Shown: one piece after another, positions 11,038 to 22,368 of the stretch
Layout: every line of letters begins with the position of its first letter
How positions within the stretch are numbered: the first letter of the stretch is position 1
Assembly: GCA_019925095.2 (NCBI GenBank)
Contig: CM034398.1
Location: forward strand, 10,121,001 to 10,185,000
Length of the DNA: 64,000 nucleotides
Direction of reading: 5' to 3'
Source: Dendrolimus kikuchii
Taxonomy: Eukaryota > Arthropoda > Insecta > Lepidoptera > Lasiocampidae
Program-made: the position numbers and the translations under genes
Notes under the pieces: model-generated
Seen by the model: the letters and a program-made list of their open reading frames with translations, nothing else
Database searches by the model: none
Told to the model about the DNA's origin: nothing

Positions 11038-11788
11038 GTTACAGAACCGAACATGGCATCAGTGAAGGAGGAGAATGAAGTGTTACAGTGCGCAACCTGT
11101 AATGTTACAGATTTGAGCATTACATCGGTAATTATATCAATCTGTAATATTTTGATACAACTTGAAACACAACGACCGCTTCGTCTGATATTGTGGAATC
11201 GACTAAATGCTCAAAAGCGCATCATAAATGTTTCGTTACAGGCCAATGCTCGCGGTGAGGGACCACCTTTATACGTTTTAGTCAAAAGACGAAACTATAT
11301 TACCCAATTAGTGGCATTTGTACAAAACCCGGTCAACGCTTTATACAAAACCCGGTCAAGCCTTTATGTAAAAGGGCCGTAATGAACTATAAGTTCTGAA
11401 TTTCTTGGCGACCAGCCAGTTTTCGTCAATGATAAATTTCCTAAAGCTTAACTTAACTAAGTATTCTCATAATCAAGGAAAAAAACTACTTTCTTAGATA
11501 GTTACTTACACATTATGTTATATGGAAAGTAAAAAATTACATACATGTTTTGTACGTATGTATGTATGCACATACGTAGTAAAGAAAAATATAGCTATAA
11601 GTATTAGTTTCCAATACAATAAATACATCTTTCTACTAAAATTCATTCATACCTGTTAACGCCGACCTACTTGGTCACCGCCTTTTTGTTTCTTTTTTTT
11701 CTTTCGCAGCATCTGTCACTATATAATGTGACATAGTCTACGTCCGACCGCTGAACGTGCCGCTGATTCCGCGCAAGCCTCGCCGCGC
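11038..11788. other. Orphan 109-codon frame, no recognised gene
   Basis: A plus-strand frame from 11053 to 11382 begins with ATG in a good context (gaacATGG) and includes a CxxC near residue 13. It matches nothing I know. Near its end a block of about 25 bp (acaaaacccggtcaa) is tandemly duplicated at 11320-11365. 11700-11790 is GC-rich and unassigned. Confidence 0.3.
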
Positions 11789-12101
11789 TTTTTTTTTATT
11801 GCAGGAGATCAGCAGACAGGTAGACGGCCCACTTGATGGAAAGCGGTTACCATCGCCTATGGACATTTGCAACACCAAAGTTACTACAAATGCGCTGTTG
11901 CTCTCTTAAGGGAAACTGGAACCTGGTCACTAATGCCGGAACACAACTCAAGGTTGTTATGTCGACATACTTTAGACCAGGGGTGGTAGCCATCCAGTCA
12001 GGCAAATGCCCTACCACCTGGCTGTGGGTTGTTAAGTCGCCTCTTACGACAGGCCGCCCGGCCGCAGAAAATTGTATTCTTTCTCCGTTCCTGCATGAAT
12101 A
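11789..12101 (-). mobile_element. SINE copy (minus strand)
   Basis: Full-length member in reverse: a T-rich start and attgcaggagatcagcagac (tail end), then the conserved body, ending ccgttcctgcatgaata. An 89-codon frame on the plus strand is the antisense frame common to several copies and is not a gene. Confidence 0.85.
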
Positions 12102-12361
12102 GAATGTGCTAGATAGTATAGATATGATAGATAGAATGCTTGTGTATTGTGCCGCATTTACACTCGCTTATATCAACCCGCGTGCTGGTACATTTGTCGA
12201 AGGAACCGCAAGACGTGAAGAAAGGATCGCGAGGAAGAAGTGCCTGCCGCTGCGAAACCTGCATCGTTCGTAGCGTGTCTGGTGCGGCGACCTTATCATG
12301 TAAGTCCTTTCCTTATCTTTTATCCCCGCTTCCGCCCACTCCAGCACAATACCTATAGAGG

Positions 12362-12648
12362 ATGAATTTTTCAAGTGGACCTTCAAGGCCAAATCCTAAA
12401 GTATACGAAATAGGGCAAAACACTCAAAGGAGTCTCGAGGCCGAATTTGACGAAAACTAATTGATGTTTAAGAATCTAATGATACCGCATTAGATTTTTA
12501 AACATTAATTACCCTTGCCAAGAATCGAATCGTCTAATTTTGAAAAAATAAAAACAATCTGTATTATTTATTATACTAAATCATAGAGTAGCTTGTAAGG
12601 ATCATTTCTGTAGAGAAATGTCAAACAGCAAACCAAGGGAAAGAGTTG
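12362..12648 (+). repeat. Rep2 dispersed repeat, about 285 bp
   Basis: Starts gaatttttcaagtggacc and ends gtcaaacagcaaaccaaggg. The same order of blocks recurs at 20046-20250 and 40933-41195, and the end block recurs in reverse at 28575-28655. No ORF or terminal repeats are visible; the class is unknown. 12102-12361 between it and the SINE is GC-richer and unassigned. Confidence 0.6.
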
Positions 12649-12689
12649 TCTTTGAACAAAATTTAATATTTTCCGCGTTTCTGAATATC

Positions 12690-13258
12690 GCAAAAAGCTC
12701 GAGAGTTGCCTATCTCACTTCGCTGGCGTGCTCATCTTCTCAATTTACTATATCGTATACTGTTTATTCCTTATATCCCTCCTTATCTTAAGAAATGTTT
12801 AACTTCCTTTATACGTCACACACCCTCAATTTGCGCTCCACTAATAATCTCCTGTTAATGGCACCTGCACACTCTTCAACATTTTATGCCAACTCCTTCG
12901 CCATGCCGGCTGTCTTACTTTGGAAGTCTTTGCCCACTGACGCCAAAAAAGCTAAATCCTTTGCCATATTTAAAAATTCACTCAGGAATCATTATGTTAG
13001 TCTTAAGCAATAATGTATGTGCTAGTTTACAATACTTTAGACTGTAATCTGCTGTTCATGTATGTTATTTTTATTTATATATTTTTTCCCTTTTTCTTTG
13101 TTGCATAATAATTACAGATAATTTAAGAAGTTCCTTTGAGTCAGGTTGCCTGGAAGAGATCGCTATTAGCGATAAGGGCGCCTTTTGTTTTACCAAGTAA
13201 CTATTGTCTTGTTGTGCATTTTTGTAATTTTTGTTTTAGTGAACAATAAAGTGTTGTC
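12690..13258 (+). mobile_element. LINE 3' end, jockey/CR1-group (family C)
   Basis: The terminal frame (stop near 13013) reads through YANSFAMPAVLLWKSLP and KSFAIFKNSLRNHYVS, a typical C-terminus of a jockey/CR1-type ORF2 after the thumb. A 240-bp 3'UTR follows with the hallmark gcctggaagagatcgct ... gcgataagg block and ends at a gaacaataaagt. Copies of the same 3'UTR are at 52745-53085 and 43436-43520. Confidence 0.75.
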
Positions 13259-13259
13259 T

Positions 13260-14065
13260 GTGCCTATTTTCCATACATTAATTAAACCTCAACCCATTTT
13301 ATTCAATATAGAAATGATGAAAAACTTTCTATTTGTAATAGATATCTAGAAATTAGTATACGAAACGCATGTTATTTTATCTCAATCAATCAAATCAGTC
13401 AAACAAATATTGAATGCGTTCAATGAGGTGCGGTTAAATGATCGGAGCATTTTGATATTTAATTAATGTATAGAAATTAGAAAAATTTGTTGAAAAATAA
13501 CCGTCTTCCTTGGTTTGCCGTTTGAATATGTGTATCTGTTTGAATGAATTTTATTTATTTTATATTTAGTGTTCGAAAAAATGCCTGTGACATAACATGG
13601 ATGGACAGACGGACGTGTATGACGATTTTATAAGGGATTCCCTTTGTACTAGAATTGCTACCGAACCCTAAAAACACGAGACGAGACACCTTTCATCGCA
13701 GCCTAATTGAAGTACTAAGTACTATGTGTTGTTCGAGTGGCTCATGCGAGCAGCGGCCTTTGTGTCGCAAATTGAATCATGAGGCAGCTTTAATAAATTA
13801 ATCGTTAAGTAGACCTGTCTCCATTTTAGAGGGCGCTTTACGTCCTCTTTGCGAGTATAATTTAATATTCGAAATATTCGCTAGTAATAACGCCCAATTA
13901 GGTATCGTATTAATCACTCAGGCGGGCACATATTGTGCTCAGGTGCGCCATATCGATCCTTTCACTCGGGAAAGAAAAGAAAAAGTATTATACCGAATCC
14001 AACTTTATTAGTAAATTGCTATTTTTGACTTGTTTCATTAAATAATGTTGAAATTTATTTTACAC
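13260..14065. other. No feature recognised
   Basis: AT-rich. A fragment of Rep2 (ttggtttgccgtttga, reverse) lies near 13511-13527. Nothing else is supported. Confidence 0.4.
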
Positions 14066-14560
14066 TAGCATTTGCCCGCGACTTCGTTCGCGTTGGATAG
14101 GTATTAAAGATTAGCGATTTTGACAAATTTGAAATCAAAGGTTATTTTCAGCAAGGTGATGGTTTTTTAGTATAAAATACACGAATAACTAAAATTCCCG
14201 TAAAAACTCGGGATAAGAAACGTTGCTAAAGGTATATAATACACAACTACAATTGTTCTACTGAACTTTCTGTTGATCCACTGATTCTGATTCCGATTTT
14301 CTAATCGGAATCATTTTTATTTTTTTTTCGACCTGACTACTATTTACTCTCCCGAGAAAATTCCCGCGAAACTTCAGGGATATAAATTACCGCAGATTTT
14401 AAGACCGGGCATTTGCTATCGCTCAGAGAAAACCTAATCGGAATCGGCCCGGTAGTTTTTACGCGAATCCCGAACAAACAGACAAACACAAAAAATGTAA
14501 AAAACAAAAGACTACACTTTTAAAATTTTATATTATTATAGATGATTTGTTCACTAATTT
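14066..14560 (+). repeat. Lepidoptera-type dispersed repeat, diverged copy
   Basis: Head atttgcccgcgacttcgttcg, internal cccgcgaaacttcaggga, and a tail with cggcccggtagtttttacgc and gaacaaacagacaaacac. Ends near tatattattatagatga. Same superfamily as 23.5, 26.4 and 60.7 kb. Confidence 0.6.
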
Positions 14561-14764
14561 TTGAAAACTTCTCGATTTAATGTTTCGCTGTTCCTTTTTA
14601 ATAGACTAGGGATGAAGCAATTATATATCTTGAAACTCTGTATAGGTAATAGTATATAAGTATGTATGTATAACGAGTATTAATAATAATAATAATAAAA
14701 TGATAACACACTTTCAACGTCCCACTGCTCGGCTCGAGCTTCCTCATTCATAGGGGAATCTGGT

Positions 14765-16789
14765 AGTACCACGGAACCCAAAAACTACAGACCAATAACT
14801 TGTCTTCCCACCATTTACAAGTTGCTTACATGCTTTCCGACCAGGCGTTGAACTAGCGCCCTTTGAGTTTGGCTCAAGTGCACTGACCAAGTGACCACCA
14901 AACTACCAGGGCTAAAGAACTCCTTCTCATAGATATGACCATTAATCACCAAGTCCGCCGAAATAAGAAAAACCTCTGCACCGCCTGGGTAGATTCAAAA
15001 AGGCATATGACTCAGTGCCGCATACGTGGCTAATGAGGGTACTGGAGCTATATAAAATTGATGTAACTCTACGTACCTTCCTTGGCGCATGTATGGGGCA
15101 ATGGGTCACTAGACTCTGCATGCCCGGCGGTGGTAGCTTACCTATCTCGGACGGACTTATAAAGATAGAGCGAGGGATCTTCCAGGGTGATAGCCTGAGT
15201 CCATTGTGGTTTTGCCTGGCCTTGAATCCTTTAAGCTTTTTGCTGGAGGATTCAAGGCTAGGCTTTCATCTTCGTAGAGGGGGTGAAGCCATATCTCACC
15301 TGCTGTACATGGATGACCTCAAACTGTTCACATCGAAAAAACATGACCTACTAGAGCTCCTAAACCTAACTGAAACGTTTAGCAGCTCTATAGGAATGGA
15401 ATTTGGTGTGGACAAGTGTGCGGTAATGTATGTGCAGCGGGGGAGAGTTGTAAATTCTAACGGATTGCAGCTCTCCGGCCGTGTGCTTCAAAACCCTTTC
15501 CGAAGACTTCACCTACAAATACCTTGGTATATCACAGTCACTGGGTATAGTTGACGAGGATGTGAAACAGCTGATAAAAGAACGATTCTTTAGCCGCCTG
15601 AGGAAGGTACTAAAAACAAGCCTCTCAGGTGGTAACAAGATTCGTGCTTTTAACAGCTGGGTTATGCCCTCGTTAACTTACTCCTTTGGAATACTAAGGT
15701 GGACTCAAACAGAGCTAGACGCACTGGACCGGAGGGTCCGTTGTATGCTGACAACATATCGGATGCACCATCCACGATCTTCGGTAATGAGATTGTACAT
15801 CCCACGGAAGTGTGGTGGCTGGGGATTATTAAATGCTAAAGACTTACACAACCGTGAGGTGTACAATCTCCGAGAATATTTCCTAAAAACCATCCAAAGT
15901 ATACATCGAGATATGTTGTCGGTAGATAAAGGATTCACCCCGCTCTCGCTTGCAAAACAGAACTGGCTCAGGCCTCCGGTATTGAGTACCTCCGAGCGAA
16001 TGGACGTATGGAAGAGCAAGGAGCTGCACGGAAGGTTTCATCGAGCACTATATGGGCCCGATATAGACCTTCCGGCGTCGGTGAACTGGCTACGTTTCGG
16101 TGACCTGTTTGGGGAAACCGAAGGGTTTGTTTGTGCAATTATGGACGAGGTTATCAAGACGAACAACTACAGGAAAATATATCCTGAAGGACGGCACGCT
16201 CGACGTATGCCGTGCATGCCACCGCCCGGGCGAATCCATCAGGCATATTATTTCCTGTTGTTTGGATCTTGCTCACCCCGAGTACTTGCACAGGCACAAC
16301 CTAGTAGCCAGAATCATCCACCAGCAACTTGCTCTTCGATACGGTCTGATAGCGACTGAGGTACCTTATTATAAATATACCCCTGAGCCAGTTCTCGAAA
16401 ATGGTCATATCACGCTCTACTGGGATCGATCTATTATTACAGACAGGACTATTGTTGCCAATAAGCCTGACATTGCGATAATAGATCGATCTGCAAGACG
16501 TACGTTGCTCGTTGATATAAGTATTCCACATGACTGTAATCTCGTAAATGCTGAAACTGATAAATTAACGAAATACCTAGACCTCGCGCACGAGATTACT
16601 GACATGTGGCATATGGAGTCAACGATCATCGTACCGATAGTGGTGTCCGTTAACGGTTTAGTAGCAAAGAGCCTCGACCGACATCTAGAGAGGCTTTCGC
16701 TCGGTAAATGGGTGAAGGGCCAGATGCAGAAGGCGGTTCTCCTGAGCACGGCACGCATTGTGAGGAAGTTCCTGTCTCTGGAGCCTTAA
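14765..16789 (+). pseudogene. RT-endonuclease ORF of R4/Dong-like LINE, frameshifted
   Basis: Five frame segments together encode a decayed polyprotein. 14765-14836 carries NYRPITCLPTIYKLLT (RT block 0/1). After a foreign tRNA-like insert, 14911-14997 continues with KELLLIDM..TAWVD. One base is missing near 14997. 15000-15480 holds FQGDSLSPLW and the catalytic YMDD (15306-15317). A one-base gain near 15480-15500 leads into the thumb (YKYLGISQSLGI). A one-base gain near 16175 leads into the zinc knuckle (CRACH..H..CC, from 16208) and the endonuclease motif KPDIAIID..LLVDISIPHD (16463-16534), with the usual PD...D acidic residues. The stop is at 16787-16789. Nothing 5' of RT block 0 is present, so the copy is dead on arrival or old. 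Confidence 0.85.
14841..14912 (-). repeat. tRNA-like (SINE-head) insert within the RT domain
   Basis: On the minus strand this reads like a tRNA-derived SINE head: gccctggtagtttggtggtc (A-box-like), then a ctagttcaacgcc block resembling a B box. It replaces RT residues expected between blocks 1 and 2 of the LINE. No clover-leaf good enough for a working tRNA is evident. Confidence 0.45.
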
Positions 16790-16899
16790 CCACCGGTAGC
16801 TTGGACCCTAGGCCCCGCTGTCGACGGACGTCATCTTTTTATATTTTTTTAATATGTGTTTATTTTATATATATATTATTATATATATATTATTATATA

Positions 16900-18049
16900 T
16901 ATTGTATATATACATAAAAAAATAAAAAAGAAAAATAAACAATGAATAATATGAAAACACTTACACCACACAATTAATTCATTAAAATTAACTAAACCCA
17001 CTGTAATTATAAAAAAAAACAATATAATAAAAATAAATCTTAAAATTACTCTTATCTTTTTACAATATGGGCCCAGGAATATGTTAAAACGTATCAGTCT
17101 CAAGTAATTATTTTTGCGTACTTATCAGTACTAGTAATGACCAGACACCATTACAAATTGTCTATATAGTAACGTACGAAAAAACAAACTGTCGTTCCAA
17201 TAAATAAAACACAACACTTTTTCTGTAATTTTATGTTTGTGACAGTTTGCACAATATATAATAATACTCTATTCTATTATAGTAATTGATCATTAAAGCT
17301 GAATTACACGGCACAATAAAATTGAATGAATTTGGCTGAAAGGCGCAGATAAAAAAGAAAACGACGTCATTCAATGATAATGAATGATTCAATTGAATGT
17401 TTACGTCGATCACTTTGAGTACGAGCCAATATTGCTCGTACAGTGTATTTTACATAAAAATACGCAACAAACAACACACTGACACATACGTATTAACATC
17501 GCAGTCACATGGGGCACTTTTGCACTGCAAGTTGTGCGTCTCAGGTCATCAGAGGACAGACTTAATTAATAAATAACATACAACAACTCAACGTGGTTTG
17601 GCTTAGCAAAACCCTTCAACCGGGGTCCTTGCTAACGACGATTAAGTCTCAACATCTTTGAAAGCGTACAAACAGTACACTTTGGTTGCTTCATCTAAGT
17701 TGATAGACGTAGAGAAGTGAACTGTGTAATGTCACTTTTATGATTCTTTATACTTGAGTAAAGCAGTTGATATTCAAATTAACAATGGGGTTGCGGACAG
17801 GTGATACAAAAATTCTAATATTTTTACATTAACAGAACAGGCGTTAAAACAACATCTCATCAACTCACTTTTAAAATATTGTTGCAAGCCGATACAATCC
17901 TTTGCAGGTGTCTTATTACCCATTTAAATTTGATGATCTATTGTTCGCGCTAATCTCTTTTTTTATTCATACTGCCGTAAGACGTCATAGAACCTTCTTT
18001 CCTCTGTTGGTCTTTCATGCGAATTTTTGGAAGCCATTAAGCCGACCAT
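16900..18049. other. No gene; possible MITE remnant near 17294
   Basis: AT-rich. At 17292 a ttaaagctgaattacacggcac motif resembles one terminus of the 6452 MITE, and the following 100 bp repeat ttgaatga/tcattcaa inversions, but no matching second terminus was found. Confidence 0.3.
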
Positions 18050-18059
18050 TTGAGGATTT

Positions 18060-18336
18060 CAAGAACCAGTGGTCGGCATTTTGCTAGGAGGCCATGTCTA
18101 ATTTACAAATAGATGAGGGTCGGTCAGTCGGGAAATGTGCCAGTCGTGTTCTGACTGCAGACGAGGCGTTACCTAGTGCACTTTCGGAGCGAGCATCTTA
18201 TAACAATGAACTTTGCGCGATTTATGTGATAAGATTTTCTGCCCCATTTTCTGTTTTATTGTATTCGGCTATACTTGTACAAACTGTGAATTATGTGTGT
18301 GTGCTTCTAACAAACTTTGTGATAATTCCAACGGCA
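18060..18336 (+). repeat. Candidate LTR 3' end
   Basis: The last 45 bases (ttctaacaaactttgtg, then aattccaacggca) match the reverse complement of 22549-22592 (ttctaataaactgtata, then ataccaacggca). Both stop in CA followed by TTTT. A shared promoter-like body and a shared poly(A)-like end suggest two LTRs of one family. The left boundary is arbitrary, and no primer-binding site was recognised. Confidence 0.32.
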
Positions 18337-18396
18337 TTTTCGAATTTACATCCTACATGTCCCCCTACCTACCTACTACTACTACCTACCATATCC

Positions 18397-18445
18397 TATT
18401 TTTGTCGTGATATTGTTACGAATTAACAATATCACGACAAAAATA
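18397..18445. repeat. Perfect 22-bp hairpin
   Basis: 18397-18418 and 18424-18445 are exact reverse complements separated by a 5-base loop (cgaat). It stands alone in otherwise unremarkable sequence. Confidence 0.9.
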
Positions 18446-19490
18446 ACTTTGATAACTTTACAAACAATTTGGCTCTTTTTACTTGTGCATACTCATGACG
18501 TCATAAGTAGTTATTAAGCTCATACAAAATCTATGAGGCTCCGACGTTCGGTAAGGTTCTAAATGTATCCTACAATCAATTGATTTAACAGATAACTCCT
18601 CTAACACGTTCTACAATAATATTAATCATATTTTATTATTTGGATGTTACTATAAAGAAAAAATATACTGAATTTCGTTCCTGAAATAGTGATAAGTGGG
18701 TTACCGTAGAGGGTAGCGATAATTGATTTCTCAAATTTAAAACATTACCTCGCATTCGTCATAGTTAAATTATAATGTTTTGTTGACATCATGCCCGATT
18801 TCACGACAGCGGGCAGGACACTGGTGAGCGAAATAGGCAGTGCGAGTATATTAGCAACACATACGCGAACATGCTTGTTGATTTATATTTCAATGGCATG
18901 TATAGTTAATATCATTTTTATGATGAAATCTTGAAAGAAGACGATAATTAAAATTACGTTTTAACGGTTTCAAGCGCGGCATTTTATTTGATATTTATTT
19001 TTACTTTGCCTTTCGGCCAATTTTCAGTAGCCGTGGGAAAGATGATAACAGGCTATTTAAATACATGCTCAGTTTTTTGTTAAATATCGACTTTTTAATT
19101 CAGTAATGGTAGTTACGGGTATAGAAAGCGAATAATAGGAAATAGGAATGACACATGCTTAGTAATAAACTGTAGACAACGTTGTACTCTGCATTATTAC
19201 TTAATGTTTTAAAATATACCTTTACGTATAAAGCTTCAGTAATTTAGCTGTTAGTTGTTATAATAAATAAAATACGATTTAAGTGATTTACAGTAACATT
19301 TTTACAACGAGGCTGTAGAGTTGAGATTTATGTGAAAAATCCGCCAATCTATCTCAGAAACGTGTAACAGATATGTTGTCCTTTTCATAGAATGGGACAC
19401 CGGAACGTTAATAGGCTGTTACTATGAAGTGTTAGAGAGATCAGCTAAAAAATATCTCAAATAAACGTGCACTTATGAAGAGGTTAATGA
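18446..19490. other. Mostly unassigned; palindromic-element fragment at 18950-19040
   Basis: 18950-19040 matches one arm of the 1267-1850 family (acgttttaacggtttcaagcgcgg, then tttcggcca ... cagtagccgtg). The rest shows no supported feature. Confidence 0.45.
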
Positions 19491-19496
19491 AAACAG

Positions 19497-19578
19497 ATGA
19501 AGTGAAAGTTGTTTGTCAGGATCGTCGCAAGTGGAGATCCATAGTCTCTGCCTACCTACCAAAATGGATCAAATACTA
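19497..19578 (+). mobile_element. LINE ORF C-terminal scrap
   Basis: A short frame reads VVCQDRRKWRSIVSAYLPKW then stop shortly after. This resembles the DR.KWR..V ending of many LINE ORF2 proteins. Too short to place in a clade. Confidence 0.35.
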
Positions 19579-20045
19579 AACGAATCTGATCACTAGAATT
19601 GGAGCGGGGAAACAAAATTTACACTTTTAACTTTTTACGACTATGAAAATTGTTGCGAGAATCAAATTTAAATCTCATCGCTTACGTAAGACCGGAGTGC
19701 TGACGGGTTGGGAAACTTTTTCTTTATTTTAATTCTAAAGCCTTTAGGGTGTTCGACTTTGTAATTCACTTAGTTCTTCAGACGTTCGTTGCAAACAAAA
19801 TGAATTCCGTGTTTTGACTACTTTGCTTGTAGCGTATTTGACTTCCTATTTTTTTTTAAATTAATTTTTAATCAAATTTGCTTTCACCTGCCTTACATAC
19901 ATTTTAACTGTGTCTACCATGAACATCATTATTTATTAATCCAAAAATTTATGTCACCACTTTTGTAGTAGTATATGTTAGATATCGTTAAATAAAACTG
20001 AAAAGAGACCAATTTTTCAATAAAAACAGTTTTTTGGCCTATACA

Positions 20046-20255
20046 GAGTGAATTTTTCAATGGGCCTTCAGGGCTAAATTTAAACTATATGAAAGAGTAA
20101 AAAATCTCTAAAGGAGTATTTTGGCCGATTTTCATGAAATTGTCATTTCTCTTGTCAGGAATCAAGTCGGCTGATTGTCCAAAATCACATAGATAGTGTG
20201 TAGTGGCATACACCAAGTTGCTTATTAAGATCAATTTCTCTGAAAGAATACCACA
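20046..20255 (+). repeat. Rep2 dispersed repeat, diverged copy
   Basis: gaatttttcaatgggcc head, ctaaaggagtattttggcc middle, gtcaggaatcaagtcggctg, then caagttgcttattaagatcaattt. Same block order as 12362-12648 and 40933-41195. 19579-20045 has no recognised feature. Confidence 0.55.
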
Positions 20256-20466
20256 GGAATGTTATAAACATGTTATAAGAATGTTAAGAATTAAATAAGC
20301 AAAATTAAATTGTTTTTAAACAAAACAAAACAAGAAGTGTTTGTAAACAAAATTCTTTAATTAGATTTGAAAAATTAAAGTTATTTCCTCCCTAATACAT
20401 ATTCGAGGCCATCCATCCAGAGTTATATTTATCAAATACGTATTAGTGGGAGTTTTATTAGATCCG

Positions 20467-20779
20467 TATCCGTGTAGGAACGGAGAAAGAATACAATTTC
20501 CTGCGGCCGGGCGGCCTGTCGTAAGAGGCGACAAAACAACCCACAACCAAGTGGTAGGGTATTTGCTCGACTGTGTGGCGACCACCCCTGGTCTAGATTG
20601 TGCCGCCATAAGAACCTTGTGTTGTGTTCCGGCATTAGTGACCAGGTTCCAGTGTCCCTTAAGAGAGCAGCAGCGCATTTGTAGCACCTTTGGTGTTGCA
20701 AATGTCCATAGGCGATGGTAACCGCTTTCCATCAAGTGGGCCATCTGCCTGTCTCCTGAACTCATGCAACAAAAAAAAC
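20467..20779 (+). mobile_element. SINE copy, full length
   Basis: tatccgtgtaggaacggag head through ggccgggcggcctgtcgtaa, core gtggtagggtatttgctcga, shared LINE-like tail ending ctcatgcaacaaaaaaaa. The minus-strand 183-codon frame over it joins the antisense SINE frame to flanking DNA and is not a gene. Confidence 0.88.
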
Positions 20780-20923
20780 GTAAATAGAAAAGCACAAGAT
20801 TGTATGGAAGTAAAATTTGTGTAAGTAAATAAAGATAAGTAAGTATATACAATATAATAATAATAATAACCGGCAGACAAACACACATATTGTATATCCC
20901 CAAATTAAGCAAATTACGCTTGT

Positions 20924-21119
20924 GTTATGGGTAATATACAACGGAGTACTCTGGGGCCGATCCCAGACACCTAGACCTAATAAATAACGGAAAAAATACG
21001 TTTCCGCAATTTACTATACCAGGAATCGAACCCGGAGCCTCTGCGTTGCAGTGAGGTAGGCCGGCAAAGGCTTAGTCCGCTCAACCACAGAGAACGTCGG
21101 CTCAACCACAGAGGCCGTC
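20924..21119 (-). mobile_element. tRNA-derived SINE (minus strand)
   Basis: On the minus strand an A-box-like ctgtggttgagcgg is followed by an intact B box GGGTTCGATTCC (21022-21033), then a tRNA-unrelated body ending actccgttgtatattaccca. The body aligns with the copy at 24421-24600. The A-box segment is present twice in a row (ctctgtggttgagc at both positions), a small head duplication. Confidence 0.72.
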
Positions 21120-21728
21120 AACCGTCAAGTATACTCGTATATAACGTAAAAGAACATACGTCCAAAATAGCGGATAAACGTGAACTAGAAAAGAATACCT
21201 AGTTCAAAAGAGCTATTTAATGTCCCTGGCGGATTTAGAGGGAGCCTGGCCTGAAGTGCCATAAAGAAACGAGTGGTCGGTGGTGCCATCTAGTGATGTA
21301 CTATACAGGGTCTTTTCAATGATAAGTTTTTTGTTGGATGATTAGGTATATAGGTACCATTGCTAGCATTGTTCTTCCATGGCATTAGTAAGTACATGTT
21401 TATTGATCAAGACAGTAAGTAATTTTGTTTTGAAAGCACATCGACTTTTCTTTTGGAAACAAGTAAAGTTTTGCCTTTAAGTAACAAACACTACATCGCA
21501 CACGTTGAAAGAATTTCCGGTCGGTTTTTGTTATTCGACCTGCTTTATTGCTGTAGGCTCGGAAAGTTGCAATCGATTGAAGTAAACTATATCTTTGTTA
21601 CCAACGCTATTTACTTTTTTTTATTATTTATTCATTGCATGAGTTCAGCAGATTTATCATAATAACGTGTTAAACAATTTCAGTTACAGCAAGCGCGATT
21701 TATTATAATTACTAGAGCTCTATTACTT
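21120..21728. other. No feature recognised
   Basis: No gene or repeat end assigned. A gtggtgccatctagtgatg motif near 21281-21299 is familiar from insect repeats but cannot be placed. Confidence 0.35.
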
Positions 21729-21729
21729 G

Positions 21730-21818
21730 CTAATGTCCATAGGCGACGGTAACCACTTTCCATCACCGTTGGGCCGTCATCCTACCTGCTGTGATTCAGC
21801 AATAAATAATAAATAAAA
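21730..21818 (+). mobile_element. 5'-truncated SINE or LINE tail
   Basis: Only the shared tail is present: aatgtccataggcgacggtaacc through a diverged cttgctg-like block and ending caataaataataaataaa. Could come from either the SINE or its partner LINE. Confidence 0.7.
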
Positions 21819-22054
21819 GATCTGATTTCCAAACCGGTTGGTGGACATATCCACTTACGCCAACTGAAACATCATCAGAGCAAATATGTTTAGTTTATGG
21901 TATTATAGGTTGGCAGCCATTTTTTGCCACTCAATTGTCCTTAAAGCACTGGATAATTTGATTGACAAGGAGTCTACTTAGGTTGGTTGCCTCTGGTTGG
22001 CTGTTTGGGGATTGTTTATTACCCGCAATAGGTACAGACGTACTTTACTATTTT

Positions 22055-22368
22055 ATTTTTTTTATTGCAGGAGATCAGCAGACAGGCAGACGGCCCACTT
22101 GATGCAAAGCGGTTACCATCGCCTATGGACATTTGCAACACCAAAGGTGCTACAAATGCGCTGTTGCTCTCTTAAGGGAAACTGGAACCTGGTCACTAAT
22201 GCCGGAACACAACTCAAGGTTGTTATGGCGACATACTTTTGACCAGGGGTGGTAGCCATCCAGTCGGGCAAATGCCCTACCACCTGGCTGTGGGTTGTTA
22301 AGTCGCCTCTTACAACAGGCCGCCCGGCCGCAGGAAATTGTATTCTTTCTCCGTTCCTGCACGGATAA
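22055..22368 (-). mobile_element. SINE copy, full length (minus strand)
   Basis: T-rich tail end followed by attgcaggagatcagcagacaggcag, complete body, ending ccgttcctgcacggata. It is highly similar to the copies at 11.8, 46.8 and 57.9 kb. Both a sense frame ending FGVANVHRRW-stop and an antisense frame are open. Confidence 0.9.

Larger units (their letters stand above)
14759..16860 (+). mobile_element. R4/Dong-like non-LTR retrotransposon, 5'-truncated
   Basis: A non-LTR element with a reverse transcriptase followed by a zinc knuckle and a C-terminal restriction-like endonuclease, the layout of the R2/R4/NeSL group. The RT wording (FQGDSLSPLWFCLALNPLS, YMDD) is closest in my judgement to R4/Dong. 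A (TAA)n run sits 60 bp upstream (about 14680-14697). Dong of Bombyx mori is known to sit in TAA repeats, which fits but does not prove the assignment. The 3'UTR is short (about 70 bp after the stop) and runs into a TTATTA/TA-rich tract at 16860-16920. Confidence 0.8.

Noticed and set aside
20361..20912. 183-codon minus-strand frame with hydrophobic segments
   Set aside because: It is the antisense SINE frame fused by chance to AT-rich flank; the same core recurs in other SINE copies without the flank.
21021..21033. Possible tRNA genes at 14841-14912, 20.9-21.1 kb and 24.4 kb
   Set aside because: B boxes are present, but the rest does not fold as a working tRNA and SINE bodies follow two of them.
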